From Sphingomonadales bacterium (lineage in GTDB: Bacteria > Pseudomonadota > Alphaproteobacteria > Sphingomonadales > Sphingomonadaceae), in the NCBI GenBank assembly GCA_028871475.1, contig JAGWMZ010000013.1, forward strand, positions 54,867 to 118,866: a stretch of 64,000 nucleotides of DNA, given 5' to 3'. Shown here piece by piece: positions 37,556 through 48,396 of the stretch. The notes under the pieces are model-generated. The model made no database searches. It had not been told where the DNA came from and saw nothing but the letters and a program-made list of their open reading frames with translations. Position numbers and translations under genes: made by a program. Each line of letters starts with the position of its first letter. Position 1 is the stretch's first letter.

Positions 37556-38383
37556 ATGGATCAGCGCCTGTCTCCCGGCCTCTATATCGTGGCAACGCCC
37601 ATTGGCAATCTTGGCGACATCACTTTGCGCGCCGCAGAGACGTTGCGCGCCGTGGCGGCGGTGGCCTGTGAGGATACGCGGGTGACGGGGAAGCTGATGC
37701 AGCATCTGGGCTGCAAGCAGCGTCTTATCCGCTATGATGACCATGCCGATGAGGCCGCGCGCGAACGCCTGCTGGCGCTGATGGCCGCGGAACCGGTGGC
37801 GCTGGTGTCGGATGCGGGCACGCCGCTCATTTCCGACCCAGGCTATCGTCTGGTGCGTGAGGCGCGTGAGCGGGGTATTGCGATTACCAGCCTGCCCGGG
37901 CCCTGCGCGGCGGTGATGGGGATTACCCTGTCGGGTCTGCCGTCGGACCGGTTTCTCTTTGCAGGCTTTCTGCCGTCCAAGGAAAAGGCACGCGGCGATG
38001 TGCTGGGTGAGCTGGCAGGTGTTCCGGCCACGCTGGTTTTTTATGAAACCGCGCCGCGCCTGCTCGATTCGCTTGGCGCGATCGCGCAGCATTTGCCCGG
38101 GCGTGAGGTCGCTGTGGCGCGCGAACTCACCAAGATGTTCGAGGAATGCCGCCCCGGCACGCCGCAGGATCTGATCGCCCATTACACCGCCCATCCGCCG
38201 CGCGGGGAGATCGTTCTGATGATCGGCCCTCCGCAGGCGCAAACTTTCACCATGGGTGATGCCGAAGCCATGCTGCGCGAGGAATTGGTCCATGCCAAGG
38301 CCAGTCAGGCCGCTGCCTCGGTGGCAAAGCGCACGGGGCTTGATCGCAAGGAACTCTATGCCCTGGCCATGCGGCTGAAATGA
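37556..38383 (+). CDS. rsmI: 16S rRNA 2'-O-methyltransferase RsmI
   Basis: 275 residues from an ATG with GGAGG 6 nt upstream. It methylates the 2'-OH of C1402 in 16S rRNA. Family motifs are LYIVATPIGNLGDITLRA, VACEDTRVTGKLMQHL, LVSDAGTPLISDPGYRLV and FAGFLPSKEKAR. The C-terminal HTH-like domain (SQAAASVAKRTGLDRKELY) is present. It overlaps yraN by 4 bp (ATGA). Confidence 0.97.
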   Translation: MDQRLSPGLYIVATPIGNLGDITLRAAETLRAVAAVACEDTRVTGKLMQHLGCKQRLIRYDDHADEAARERLLALMAAEPVALVSDAGTPLISDPGYRLVREARERGIAITSLPGPCAAVMGITLSGLPSDRFLFAGFLPSKEKARGDVLGELAGVPATLVFYETAPRLLDSLGAIAQHLPGREVAVARELTKMFEECRPGTPQDLIAHYTAHPPRGEIVLMIGPPQAQTFTMGDAEAMLREELVHAKASQAAASVAKRTGLDRKELYALAMRLK

Positions 38384-38751
38384 GCGACTGGCGGCAGCAG
38401 GCCGACCGTATTGCCGCTGATGCGCGCGGGCGCCGGGGTGAAGACGAGGCCGCGCTGTTCCTCGAAGGGCTGGGTTTCGAAATTGTCGCCCGCCGCGTGA
38501 AGACACCGCGCGGCGAGGTCGATCTGGTGGCTCACGGCGCCGGTGTCACCATCTTTGCCGAGGTGAAATGGCGCTCCAGCGCCGCCAATTGGGTTGATGC
38601 CATCGATCAGCGGCGCCTGACGCGGGTGGCCATGGCCGCCGAATTGCTGGCGCCGCGATACCTTCGTGCGGGCGATGACATGCGGATCGACGTCATCATG
38701 CTTGCGCCGGGGCATGATCCATACCACATCGCCAATGCCTGGATGCCGTAA
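38380..38751 (+). CDS. yraN: UPF0102 nuclease-like protein YraN
   Basis: 123 residues. The endonuclease-like core shows ARGRRGEDEAALFLEGLGF, RGEVDLVAHGAGVTIFAEVKWR split around the E-V-K catalytic pattern (EVDLVA...FAEVKW), and DMRIDVIML. The biochemical role is unproven. It is coupled to rsmI and followed by gshB after 36 bp, a common alphaproteobacterial order. Confidence 0.93.
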   Translation: MSDWRQQADRIAADARGRRGEDEAALFLEGLGFEIVARRVKTPRGEVDLVAHGAGVTIFAEVKWRSSAANWVDAIDQRRLTRVAMAAELLAPRYLRAGDDMRIDVIMLAPGHDPYHIANAWMP

Positions 38752-38787
38752 CGCGCATCTCCCTGATTGTTCGAACGAGGATTTCGC

Positions 38788-39792
38788 ATGAGCTTGCGCG
38801 TCGCCGTCCAGATGGACCCGCTTTCCGGCATCAACATCGCCGGCGATTCGACCTTTGCCCTGATGCTCTCGGCCCAGGTGCGCGGGCATGCCTTGTGGTA
38901 TTACGATGTCGGCTCGCTGGCCTGGGAATCGCTGGGCGATGGCCCGGCGCGGGTCACGGCATGGGCCGCGCCGGTCACCGTGCGCCGCCCCCAGGCGGGG
39001 GAAAGCCATTTCGAACTGGGCGCCTTCCAGACGCTGGATCTGGTCGAGGATGTCGATGTGGTGCTGATGCGTCAGGACCCGCCCTTTGACCTTGGCTACA
39101 TCACCGGCGCGCATATCCTTGAAAAGCTCAAAGGGCGCACGCTGGTCGTCAACGACCCCGAGCAGGTGCGCAACGCGCCCGAAAAGGTCTTCGTGCTCGA
39201 TTTCGCGCAGTTCATGCCGCCCACGCTGGTCGCCCGCCGCATTGAGGATGTGCGCGGTTTCCAGCAGCGCCTCGTCGCGCAGGGCCACTCTGGCGACCTC
39301 GTCATCAAGCCGCTGCACGGCAATGGCGGCAAGGCGGTGTTCCGCGTGCCTGCCGATGGCAGCAACCTTGGCGCGCTGGTGGAAGTGTTCAGCCAGATGT
39401 GGCCCGAGCCTTACATGGTCCAGCCCTTTCTGCCCGATGTGGCCAAGGGCGACAAACGCATCGTCCTTGTCGATGGCGTGGTGGCCGGCGCCATCAACCG
39501 CCGCCCCGGCGCGGGCGAGTTCCGCAGCAACCTGGCCGTGGGCGGTAGCGCCGAGGCGACGGAACTGACGCCGCGCGAGAAGGAAATCTGCGAAGCGCTG
39601 GGGCCCGAGTTGAAAAAGCGCGGGCTCACTTTCGTTGGCATCGACGTGATCGGCGGCGAGTGGCTGACCGAGATCAACGTGACATCACCCACGGGCATCG
39701 TGGCGATCGAGCGGTTTGATGGGGTGGATGTGGCTGGATTGATCTGGGATGCGATTGAGGTTCGGGTTTCGGATATGAAGAAAGTAGGGTGA
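38788..39792 (+). CDS. gshB: Glutathione synthetase
   Basis: 334 residues from the ATG at 38788; AACGAGG stands 7-8 nt upstream. ATP-grasp enzyme joining gamma-glutamylcysteine and glycine. Family marks are QMDPLSGINIAGDSTFAL, LMRQDPPFDLGYI, NDPEQVRNAPEK, IKPLHGNGGKAVFR and EINVTSPTGIVAIERFDG split around the metal-binding E-I-N. A strong terminator follows at once. The gene closes the rsmI-yraN-gshB set. Confidence 0.98.
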   Translation: MSLRVAVQMDPLSGINIAGDSTFALMLSAQVRGHALWYYDVGSLAWESLGDGPARVTAWAAPVTVRRPQAGESHFELGAFQTLDLVEDVDVVLMRQDPPFDLGYITGAHILEKLKGRTLVVNDPEQVRNAPEKVFVLDFAQFMPPTLVARRIEDVRGFQQRLVAQGHSGDLVIKPLHGNGGKAVFRVPADGSNLGALVEVFSQMWPEPYMVQPFLPDVAKGDKRIVLVDGVVAGAINRRPGAGEFRSNLAVGGSAEATELTPREKEICEALGPELKKRGLTFVGIDVIGGEWLTEINVTSPTGIVAIERFDGVDVAGLIWDAIEVRVSDMKKVG

Positions 39793-39794
39793 AA

Positions 39795-39816
39795 GCAGGG
39801 GGCCATCGCCCCCTGC
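39795..39816 (+). terminator. Terminator after gshB
   Basis: GCAGGGGGC, a CATC loop and GCCCCCTGC give a perfect 9-bp stem three bases after the gshB stop. The tail is ACCCCCTTTA, with only three T. The remaining 200 bp up to xerC hold no gene I can support. Confidence 0.7.
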
Positions 39817-40018
39817 ACCCCCTTTACGTCTCCCGGCGATAGGGCGGTGGTTCACGACCCTCGCGCCAGCATCGCCGCGCCGCAGGCAGGAAGAAGGATA
39901 GCGCGGCTTCGGAGTTTTAATGCCCGCGGCGCGGCGTGCTATGCGCTGATGCTGAACCCGAGGCGCTAACGCCGACAACGAAAGGGAGCGCGAGGGCGAT
40001 GGCCCTCGCATCTTCCCC

Positions 40019-40939
40019 TTACTCCTTCTCCCGAGGATGCGCCGCCCGGTAAGCTTCCAGCAACACCGCCGCATCGACGCGCGTATAAATCTGGGTCGAA
40101 GACAGGCTGGCGTGTCCCAGCAACTCCTGCAGTGATCGCAAATCCGCCCCGGCACCCAGCAGGTGGGTGGCGAAGGAATGGCGCAGCGCATGCGGCGTGG
40201 CCGTATCGGGCAGCCCCAGCGCGGCGCGGGCGCGTTTCACCGCCATTTGCACGATACCCTGGCGCAAGGGGCCCCCGCGCGCACCGATGAACAGCGGCCC
40301 GTCGCGGGTGATCGGCCATGGGCAGACTTTCGCATAATCGCCCACCGCCTGCGCCACGATGGGCAGGATGGGCACCATGCGCTGCTTGCCGCCCTTGCCG
40401 GTGACCAGCAGCGTCTCGCCCAGCGGCAGTGCCGCGCCGGTGAGCGAGAGCGCCTCGGCAATGCGCAGGCCCGCGCCATAGAGGAGCATCAGCACAGCCC
40501 GGTCGCGCGTGCCGATCCATGGCGCGCTGGCGTCTTCCTCCACGGTTTCGGCAAGGTTCACCGCCTCGTCCGGCGTGACCGGGCGGGGCAGGCCTTTTTT
40601 GACGCGCGGTCCGCGCAGGCGGGGCGGGGCGGGGGTCGGATCGCCGGCTTGGCTGCGCGCGAAGGTGAGGAAGGCGCGCAGGGCCGAGAGTTCGCGCGCG
40701 GCGGAGGCATTGCCGATGCCTTGTGCGCGGCGCTGGGCCAGATGGGCGCGCAGCGCGCCCGCCTCGATCAAAGCGAGAGCGTGCCAGCCGCGCGCCTGTG
40801 TGGCATCGATCAGCCTTGCGGCGGTGGCGACATAGGCCCGCACCGTATGGTCCGAGCGGCGGCGGCCTTGGGCCAGGTGCGCGGTCCATGCTGCCAGCAG
40901 ATCGGCTCTTTTCGCCAAATCCACGGCGGGGTCACTCAT
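40019..40939 (-). CDS. xerC: Tyrosine recombinase XerC
   Basis: 306 residues. An N-terminal core-binding domain (DHTVRAYVATAARLID) is followed by the catalytic domain with the full R-K-H-R-H-Y set: GAGLRIAEAL, TGKGGKQR, HALRHSFATHL, LGHASLSSTQIY. With XerD it resolves chromosome dimers at dif. It is housekeeping rather than an element integrase: it lies at the end of the rph-rdgB-hemW operon, overlapping hemW by 4 bp, and lacks an arm-binding domain. Confidence 0.93.
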   Translation of the reverse strand: MSDPAVDLAKRADLLAAWTAHLAQGRRRSDHTVRAYVATAARLIDATQARGWHALALIEAGALRAHLAQRRAQGIGNASAARELSALRAFLTFARSQAGDPTPAPPRLRGPRVKKGLPRPVTPDEAVNLAETVEEDASAPWIGTRDRAVLMLLYGAGLRIAEALSLTGAALPLGETLLVTGKGGKQRMVPILPIVAQAVGDYAKVCPWPITRDGPLFIGARGGPLRQGIVQMAVKRARAALGLPDTATPHALRHSFATHLLGAGADLRSLQELLGHASLSSTQIYTRVDAAVLLEAYRAAHPREKE

Positions 40940-42096
40940 GCCACCAGATCCTGTGGCACGAGTTCGGCAATCAGGCTGTTGAGCACCAGCATGCCGGGGG
41001 CGGTGACGATGAGGCGCGGGCCCTCGATCCGCAACAATCCCTGCCTTGCATAGAGGTCGACGCGATCCGGCGCGGCCAGTTCGGTGGGTGTCAGGCCGAA
41101 ACGCGCGGAGAGCGCGGCCAGATCAACACCTTCGGCAAGACGCAGGCCCATCAGCATCGCTTCGGCGGCCTGTTCGCGCGTGGGCAGCAGGCGTTCTTCC
41201 TGCAAGCCCTCTTCGCGCGCAGCGATGGCGGCGAGCCAGTTTTCCGGCTTCTTGTGCCGCGTGGTGGCCATGTGCCCACCATGGCCGGGGCGCCGACCAT
41301 GCGCGCCCGGCCCGATGCCCGCATAATCCTGATAGCGCCAATAAGTGAGGTTATGGCGGCTTTCCTGACCGGCGCGGGCATGGTTGCTCACCTCATAGGC
41401 GGGCATGCCGTGGGCAGCGGTGATCTGGCGGGTCAGGGTGAAGAGATCGGCGGCGGGGTCATCCTCGAGCGGGGCGAAGGCGCCATCGCGCACGAGACGC
41501 TCGAAACGCGTGCCCGGCTCGATAGTGAGTTGGTAGAGCGAGAGGTGGTCCGTGCCGAAGGACAGCGCGCGGGTGAGTTCGGCTTCCCATTGCTCCGCTG
41601 TCTGGTCAGGGCGGGCGTAGATGAGGTCGAAGCTGGTGCGGGCGAAATGGGTCTGGGCCACCTCCAGAGCCGCCAGCGCCTCATCCACACCGTGCAACCG
41701 GCCAAGGAAGCGCAGCGCCGCATCATCGAGTGCCTGGACACCCAGCGACACGCGGTTGACGCCAGCCTGCGCCAGCGCGGCAAAGTTCGCGGCCTCCACG
41801 CTGGAAGGGTTGGCCTCCAGCGTGATCTCGATGCTCTCGGAAAAGCCCCAGAGCGCCTGCGCCCGGTCCAGCAAGGTCGCGACCAGCGCGGGCGGCATCA
41901 GCGAGGGCGTGCCTCCGCCAAAGAAGATGCTGGAGAGTTGTTCCCCGCCCGCCAGCGCGGCCTCATGCTCCATATCGGTGATGAGGGCGCGCTGCCACAC
42001 ATTATGGTCCACACCGTCACGGACATGGCTGTTGAAGTCACAATAAGGGCATTTTTTCAGGCAGAAGGGCCAGTGAATGTAGAGCGCGCGCGCCAT
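40936..42096 (-). CDS. hemW: Radical SAM haem chaperone HemW
   Basis: 386 residues. The iron-sulfur cluster motif is CLKKCPYCDF (CxxxCxxC) near residue 12, with the YIHWPFC lead typical of HemW. SSIFFGGGTPSLM and ITLEANPSSVE form the SAM-binding strands; the C-terminal HemN_C domain follows (EAMLMGLRLAEGVDL). HemW inserts haem into respiratory proteins; it is often misnamed as coproporphyrinogen oxidase. It shares one base with rdgB and overlaps xerC by 4 bp. Confidence 0.95.
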   Translation of the reverse strand: MARALYIHWPFCLKKCPYCDFNSHVRDGVDHNVWQRALITDMEHEAALAGGEQLSSIFFGGGTPSLMPPALVATLLDRAQALWGFSESIEITLEANPSSVEAANFAALAQAGVNRVSLGVQALDDAALRFLGRLHGVDEALAALEVAQTHFARTSFDLIYARPDQTAEQWEAELTRALSFGTDHLSLYQLTIEPGTRFERLVRDGAFAPLEDDPAADLFTLTRQITAAHGMPAYEVSNHARAGQESRHNLTYWRYQDYAGIGPGAHGRRPGHGGHMATTRHKKPENWLAAIAAREEGLQEERLLPTREQAAEAMLMGLRLAEGVDLAALSARFGLTPTELAAPDRVDLYARQGLLRIEGPRLIVTAPGMLVLNSLIAELVPQDLVA

Positions 42097-42740
42097 TAAA
42101 GTCCGGCAGGCCCTTCCGCCACGCCGAACTGGTCGGCCACCAGCTTGGCAAAGGCATCGGCGCGGTGGCTGATCCTGTGCTTTTCCTCAGGCGGCAGTTC
42201 GGCAAAGGTCTGCGTGTGGCCCATGGGCACGAAAACGGGGTCAAAGCCGAAGCCGAGCTTGCCGCGCGGCGGCCAGGTCAGCTTGCCATCGGCCCGCCCT
42301 TCGTAAACGGCGTGCACGCCATCAGGCCAGGTGATCGCCAGCACACAGGCGAAATGGGCGGCGCGGCCAACATCGGGGCCCTGTTCGCACAGCAGGCCTT
42401 CGACCTTGCCCATCGCCATGTACCAGTCGCGGCCCTCGGGCCCCTCGTACCAGTGCCGCTCGGCCCAGTCGGCGGTGTAGACGCCGGGGCGGCCGCCTAG
42501 CGCCTCCACGCAAAGGCCCGAATCATCGGCCAGGGCAGGCAGGCCGGTGGCATCGGTTGCCATGCGCGCCTTGAGGAGAGCATTCTCGATGAAATTGTCG
42601 TGGATCTCCTCGGGTTCTTCGAGATTGAGGTCCCCCGCCGAAACGCATTCCACGCCATAAGGCGCCAGCAAGGCCGCGATTTCGCGCAGCTTGCCCGCAT
42701 TATGGGTGGCGATCACCAGCTTGCCATGCAGACGTGACAT
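42096..42740 (-). CDS. rdgB: XTP/dITP pyrophosphatase RdgB
   Basis: 214 residues. Ham1-family motifs are LVIATHNAGKLREIAALL at the N-terminus, LPALADDSGLCVEALGGRPGVY split at the DDSG metal site, and GKLGFGFDPVFVP. It clears ITP and XTP from the nucleotide pool. It lies 40 bp downstream of rph and touches hemW. Confidence 0.97.
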   Translation of the reverse strand: MSRLHGKLVIATHNAGKLREIAALLAPYGVECVSAGDLNLEEPEEIHDNFIENALLKARMATDATGLPALADDSGLCVEALGGRPGVYTADWAERHWYEGPEGRDWYMAMGKVEGLLCEQGPDVGRAAHFACVLAITWPDGVHAVYEGRADGKLTWPPRGKLGFGFDPVFVPMGHTQTFAELPPEEKHRISHRADAFAKLVADQFGVAEGPAGL

Positions 42741-42780
42741 CCGCGTTCCTCCTCAGGCTTTTACCGCAAGAACGGCTGGG

Positions 42781-43494
42781 TCAGGCGACCGCTTCAGCTT
42801 GCGCCGCAAAAATCTGGCCACAACCGATGCGCGCCAGACGCAGCAGGCGCAGCAGGCTTTCCTCGTCATAGGTCGCGCCCTCGGCCGTGGCCTGTACCTC
42901 GGCGATATGGCCGCCCTCGATCAGCACGAAATTGGCGTCGGCGTCAGCCGCGCTGTCCTCGATGTAATCAAGGTCGAGCACCGGCGTGCCCTTGGCGATG
43001 CCGCAGGAGACGGCGGCGACCTTCCGGGTCAGTGGGTCCTCGGTGATCAGGTTCCGGGCCATCAGCCCCTGCACGGCCAGACGCAGCGCCACCCAGGCGC
43101 CCGAAATGGCTGCCGTGCGTGTGCCGCCATCGGCCTGCAGCACATCGCAATCGAGCGTGATCTGGCGCTCGCCCAGCTTTTTCAGATCGGTGACAGCGCG
43201 CAGCGAGCGACCGATCAGCCGCTGGATTTCCTGCGTGCGGCCGCTTTGCTTGCCCTTGGCGGCCTCGCGCTGGCCGCGCGTGTGGGTGGCGCGCGGCAGC
43301 ATCGAATATTCCGCCGTCACCCAGCCTTCGCCCTTGCCGCGCAGGAAGGGCGGCACGCGCTCCTCGACGCTGGCCGTCACCAGCACCTTCGTATCGCCAA
43401 AGCTGACCAGCACGCTGCCCTCGGCATGCTTGGTGAAATTGGTGACGATCTCGATCTTGCGCATTTCGTCTGCGGCGCGGCCGGATGGGCGCAT
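42781..43494 (-). CDS. rph: Ribonuclease PH
   Basis: 237 residues from the ATG giving [12 protein letters not shown]. Phosphorolytic 3' trimming of tRNA precursors. Marks are [22 protein letters not shown] ([19 protein letters not shown] split), [36 protein letters not shown] in part, and [18 protein letters not shown]. The gene heads rph-rdgB-hemW-xerC and is divergent from hrcA (108 bp apart), a conserved arrangement in alphaproteobacteria. Confidence 0.97.
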   Translation of the reverse strand: MRPSGRAADEMRKIEIVTNFTKHAEGSVLVSFGDTKVLVTASVEERVPPFLRGKGEGWVTAEYSMLPRATHTRGQREAAKGKQSGRTQEIQRLIGRSLRAVTDLKKLGERQITLDCDVLQADGGTRTAAISGAWVALRLAVQGLMARNLITEDPLTRKVAAVSCGIAKGTPVLDLDYIEDSAADADANFVLIEGGHIAEVQATAEGATYDEESLLRLLRLARIGCGQIFAAQAEAVA

Positions 43495-43602
43495 GGGGCA
43501 ATGGTCCTTCATGACAATGTTCGCGCGAGGCTCTAGTCGGGGGCGCGGACAAACGCCAGCCCCCAGAACGGGGCAAGATTGCAAACTACGCCGGACTGCC
43601 CC

Positions 43603-44658
43603 ATGTCATCGTTCATGAAGAGCCTGCCCGTCAGCGAACTCGATGCCCGTGCGCGCGACATTTTCCGCCGCGTGGTCGATGGTTACCTCGCCACGGGGCA
43701 GCCGGTGGGCTCGCGCACCCTGGCGGCCACGCCTGATCTCAACCTTTCGCCCGCCTCGATCCGTAGCGTGCTGCATGATCTGGAAGGGCTGGGGCTGCTG
43801 GCGGCGCCGCACACCAGCGCGGGGCGCATGCCAACCGAACTGGGCTTGCGTCTCTTCGTCGATGGCATGATGCAGGCGAGCGAGCCCACGCGCGAGGAGC
43901 GCGAGGCGATCGAGCGCGGCATGGCGCGTCCCGGCTCGATCGAGGCGGCGCTGGTGGCGACGAGCACTGCCCTGTCGGACCTGTCGGCCTGCGCGGGCGT
44001 GGTGATGGTGCCGGCGCGCGAAAGGCGGCTGGCGCAGGTGACGCTGGTGGCGCTGACGCCGGGGCGGGCCCTGGCGGTGCTGGTCGATGAGGAAGGCGGT
44101 GTCGAGAACCGCGTTGTCGATCTGCCGCCCGGGTTGATGCCCGGCGCGCTGGAAGAAGCGTCGAATTATATCACCGCGCGTTTGGCTGGGCGCACGCTGG
44201 GCGAGGGCGCGCGGCTGATGCAGGCCGAAATCGCCTCGGGCCGCTCGGCGCTGGATGCGGCCAGCGCCGATCTGGTGCAGCGCGGCCTTGTTGTCTGGAG
44301 CGAGGACGCTGCGCGGCGCCCGGTGCTGATCGTACGCGGGCAGGCCAATCTGCTCGACGAGGCGGCGCTGGGTGATCTGGAGCGGGTGCGTTCGCTGATC
44401 GATGATCTGGAGAGCAAGCAGTCGGTGGCGCAATTGCTCGATCTGGCGCGAGAGGCGGAATCGACCCGCATTTTCATCGGCTCGGAAAACCGCCTTTTCG
44501 CGCTTTCGGGCTCCTCGGTCATCGCGTCGCCCTATCGTGACCGTGAAGGGCGCGTGGTGGGCGTGGTGGGTGTGATCGGCCCCACGAGGTTGAATTATGC
44601 CCGCGTTGTCCCCATGGTGGATTTCACAGCCCAAAGTCTGGGCAGGCTGATCCGATAA
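43603..44658 (+). CDS. hrcA: Heat-inducible transcription repressor HrcA
   Basis: 351 residues from MSSFMKSL. The N-terminal winged helix has [14 protein letters not shown] and [18 protein letters not shown], then [18 protein letters not shown], the family signature. The C-terminal half is the ligand-binding GAF-like domain. HrcA represses at CIRCE operators, classically groESL or dnaK. I found no CIRCE copy in front of hrcA or dnaK here, so its target is probably elsewhere. grpE follows after 16 bp. Confidence 0.96.
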   Translation: MSSFMKSLPVSELDARARDIFRRVVDGYLATGQPVGSRTLAATPDLNLSPASIRSVLHDLEGLGLLAAPHTSAGRMPTELGLRLFVDGMMQASEPTREEREAIERGMARPGSIEAALVATSTALSDLSACAGVVMVPARERRLAQVTLVALTPGRALAVLVDEEGGVENRVVDLPPGLMPGALEEASNYITARLAGRTLGEGARLMQAEIASGRSALDAASADLVQRGLVVWSEDAARRPVLIVRGQANLLDEAALGDLERVRSLIDDLESKQSVAQLLDLAREAESTRIFIGSENRLFALSGSSVIASPYRDREGRVVGVVGVIGPTRLNYARVVPMVDFTAQSLGRLIR

Positions 44659-44674
44659 ATTGAGAGCTTTGACT

Positions 44675-45229
44675 ATGACTGATGAAACCTTCCAGGCCGC
44701 CGGCGAACCGTCGAACGAAGCCGCGGAAGCTGCTGCCGCCGGCACCACCGCCGAACTGGAGGCCAAGATTGCCGCTCTGCAGAGTGAGCTGGAGGCGCAG
44801 AAGCAGGAAGTGCTCTATGCCCGCGCCGAGACGCAGAATGTGCGCCGCCGGCTGGAAAAGGACATTGCCGACGCGCGCGCCTATGCCAGCACCAGCTTTG
44901 CCCGTGATATTCTGAGCGTGGCCGACAATCTGTCGCGCGCGCTCGATTCGATCTCGGCCGAACTGCGTGAGGACGAGAAGCTGAAGCCGCTGGTGGCCGG
45001 GATCGAGGCGACCACGCGCGAGCTGGACAAGGTCTTCAACCTCAATTCCATCCAGAAGGTGGCGGCCCACGGCCTGCCGCTCGACCCCAACCAGCATCAG
45101 GCGATGATTGAGATCCCCCACGCCGAGGCCGAGCCCGGTACGGTGGTGCAGGTTCTCCAGCATGGCTACACCATCAAGGACCGTCTGCTGCGCCCGGCCA
45201 TGGTGGCTGTCGCCAAGAAGCCGGACTGA
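44675..45229 (+). CDS. grpE: Nucleotide exchange factor GrpE
   Basis: 184 residues. An acidic N-terminus is followed by a long coiled coil (AELEAKIAALQSELEAQKQE) and the GrpE core: ARAETQNVRRRLEKDI, FARDILSVADNLSRAL, NQHQAMIEIPHAE and GTVVQVLQHGYTIKDRLLRPA in part. It releases ADP from DnaK. It follows hrcA closely; dnaK lies 1.2 kb further, past two unrelated small genes. Confidence 0.97.
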   Translation: MTDETFQAAGEPSNEAAEAAAAGTTAELEAKIAALQSELEAQKQEVLYARAETQNVRRRLEKDIADARAYASTSFARDILSVADNLSRALDSISAELREDEKLKPLVAGIEATTRELDKVFNLNSIQKVAAHGLPLDPNQHQAMIEIPHAEAEPGTVVQVLQHGYTIKDRLLRPAMVAVAKKPD

Positions 45230-45252
45230 TACGGGCTTTTTAGCGGAACATC

Positions 45253-45297
45253 ACGGGATCCCGTTCATATCCTCCGTCATGAAGACGGAGGATATGA
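45253..45297 (+). promoter_or_regulatory. Paired palindromes; the second buries the ribosome site of the next gene
   Basis: ACGGGATCCCGT (45253-45264) is a perfect 12-bp palindrome. Directly next to it TCATATCCTCCGTC (45265-45278) pairs without mismatch to GACGGAGGATATGA (45284-45297) across an ATGAA loop. The 3' arm contains the GGAGG (45287-45291) and the first start codon of the lipoprotein gene, so a folded transcript would block initiation there. It starts 23 bp after grpE. No T-run follows, which argues against a simple terminator. A DNA operator is the alternative. Confidence 0.7.
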
Positions 45298-45557
45298 TGA
45301 TGAGAGCCCTGATGATCTCGACACTTGCCGCGGGCGCTCTGGCGCTGGGCGGCTGTGCGCATAATTATGCTGGCGAAGGCGCGCTTGGTGGCGCGGGCGT
45401 TGGTGCTGTGGTGGCAGGCGTTGCCGGTGGCAATGTGGTGACGGGCGCGGCGGTTGGCGCGGCGGCCGGCGCTCTGGTCGGCTCGACCGTGCGCAAGGGC
45501 GATGGCTATTGCTATCGCCATGACCGCCAAGGCTATGAACATCGCGTCGAATGCTGA
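45297..45557 (+). CDS. Small glycine-zipper lipoprotein
   Basis: 86 residues from the ATG at 45297; ATGs at 45294 and 45300 are equally near the GGAGG, and one in the hairpin loop (45279) is in frame. A lipoprotein signal ends in LALGGC near residue 20. The body is a glycine zipper (GALGGAGVGAVVAGVAGG and GAAVGAAAGALVGS), able to insert in or pack against membranes. The C-terminus is short and polar with two cysteines (YCYRHD, RVEC). Function unknown; such proteins are often envelope-stress linked. Confidence 0.75.
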   Translation: MMRALMISTLAAGALALGGCAHNYAGEGALGGAGVGAVVAGVAGGNVVTGAAVGAAAGALVGSTVRKGDGYCYRHDRQGYEHRVEC

Positions 45558-45629
45558 AGGCGATAGGCGGGGCTGGCGCTGTTGCGCGTTCAGCGCTTTC
45601 TCAGCCCGGCGCCATACCGTCTGTGATGG

Positions 45630-46178
45630 TTACATATGCATGCCGGCCATGGGGTCGGCGCCTGCCTTTTCCACCTTGAAGCTGCCCTTGTCCTTCGTCC
45701 CGTCGGACAGGATAAGGACATAGTTCAGGCTGTCGCCGGGTTTTACGCCCGGCGACAGATCGAACACCATCACATGGCGCCCGCCGGGCGCGAAATTGGC
45801 CTCTTCGCCTGGCGCGAGTGTCAGGCTGGAAAGGGGCAGCATGGCGCCGCCCTTTGTCTCGTGCATTTCAGCCTTGCCAGCCTGATCAATGGTGATGCCG
45901 GTGATGGTGACTGGCGCTGTGCCGCTGTTCTTCCAAGCAATATAGGCTGCCGCCGGATGACCGGCGATGATGGGCAGCACGAGCCGCCCGCCCGGTGTTG
46001 CCGTGGCCGCATCGGTCATGGCGCGGCCTGTCATCGCGCCGCCTGTCATGGCGCTGTCACTCATCGCCATGGCGGCTTGCCCGCCGCTGTCGGCGGAAAC
46101 GGGGGGCTGGACGCCCTTCTGGCAGGCGGCCAGTGCCAGCGGGGCGATCAGGGCGAGGGCGGCGCGTTTCGACATCAT
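45630..46178 (-). CDS. PCu(A)C-type periplasmic copper chaperone, lipoprotein
   Basis: 182 residues from ATG 46178 (or 46175), with AAGGAG upstream. The lipobox is LALAAC near residue 19. The PCu(A)C core has the copper motif H-x(n)-M ... H-x-M: MHETKGGAMLPL and GGRHVMVFDL. Ahead of it is a methionine-rich linker with repeated AMTGGAMTGRAMTDA units, and the C-terminus ends GMHM, both able to bind Cu(I). The family delivers copper to cytochrome oxidase. It is convergent with the lipoprotein gene and divergent from dnaK. Confidence 0.88.
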   Translation of the reverse strand: MMSKRAALALIAPLALAACQKGVQPPVSADSGGQAAMAMSDSAMTGGAMTGRAMTDAATATPGGRLVLPIIAGHPAAAYIAWKNSGTAPVTITGITIDQAGKAEMHETKGGAMLPLSSLTLAPGEEANFAPGGRHVMVFDLSPGVKPGDSLNYVLILSDGTKDKGSFKVEKAGADPMAGMHM

Positions 46179-46268
46179 CGACTGGGGTCTCCTTCTGGGG
46201 CCTGTTGGTAGCTCTTTGAGGCTCTTGCGCCAAGATGTGACAGACATGCCCGAAAAGCGTGAAACAGG

Positions 46269-46298
46269 CCCTTGTCGGCCCTCAAACCGCTCCTATAT
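46269..46298 (+). promoter_or_regulatory. RpoH-like promoter of dnaK
   Basis: CCCTTGTC at 46269-46276 and TCCTATAT at 46291-46298 are 14 bp apart, close to the heat-shock sigma consensus (CTTGAA and CCCCAT-T with 13-14 bp). The expected start of transcription leaves an 80-base leader to the dnaK ATG. No CIRCE lies here. Confidence 0.5.
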
Positions 46299-46389
46299 GC
46301 GCCTTAGTCAAGAGCCGCCAAACCGTTCTGCCGCACCTGCGGGGACTGGACAGGCGCGTGTCACACAAAAGACGTAAGGACGGATAAAC

Positions 46390-48303
<1,914 letters not shown>

Positions 48304-48322
48304 TTTCAGCCTGAGTTGACAA

Positions 48323-48361
48323 TCAGGCCCGCCACGCCGTCTGCTGGCGCGGCGGGCCTGA
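48323..48361 (+). terminator. dnaK-dnaJ intergenic hairpin
   Basis: TCAGGCCCGCC pairs with GGCGGGCCTGA (11 bp), and the inner ACGCC/GGCGC bases can extend it. CTTTAT follows. It probably ends part of the dnaK transcripts, giving less DnaJ than DnaK. Confidence 0.7.
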
Positions 48362-48396
48362 CTTTATGAATTGCGCGTGATCTTGAAGGGAAGGCC

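Noticed and set aside
40019..40939. XerC gene as the integrase of the left-hand element
   Set aside because: It lies 34 kb from the tRNA inside a conserved housekeeping operon and has the size of XerC, without an arm-binding domain.
43495..46389. CIRCE operator for HrcA near hrcA, grpE or dnaK
   Set aside because: No TTAGCACTC-N9-GAGTGCTAA or near match could be found by eye in the gaps.
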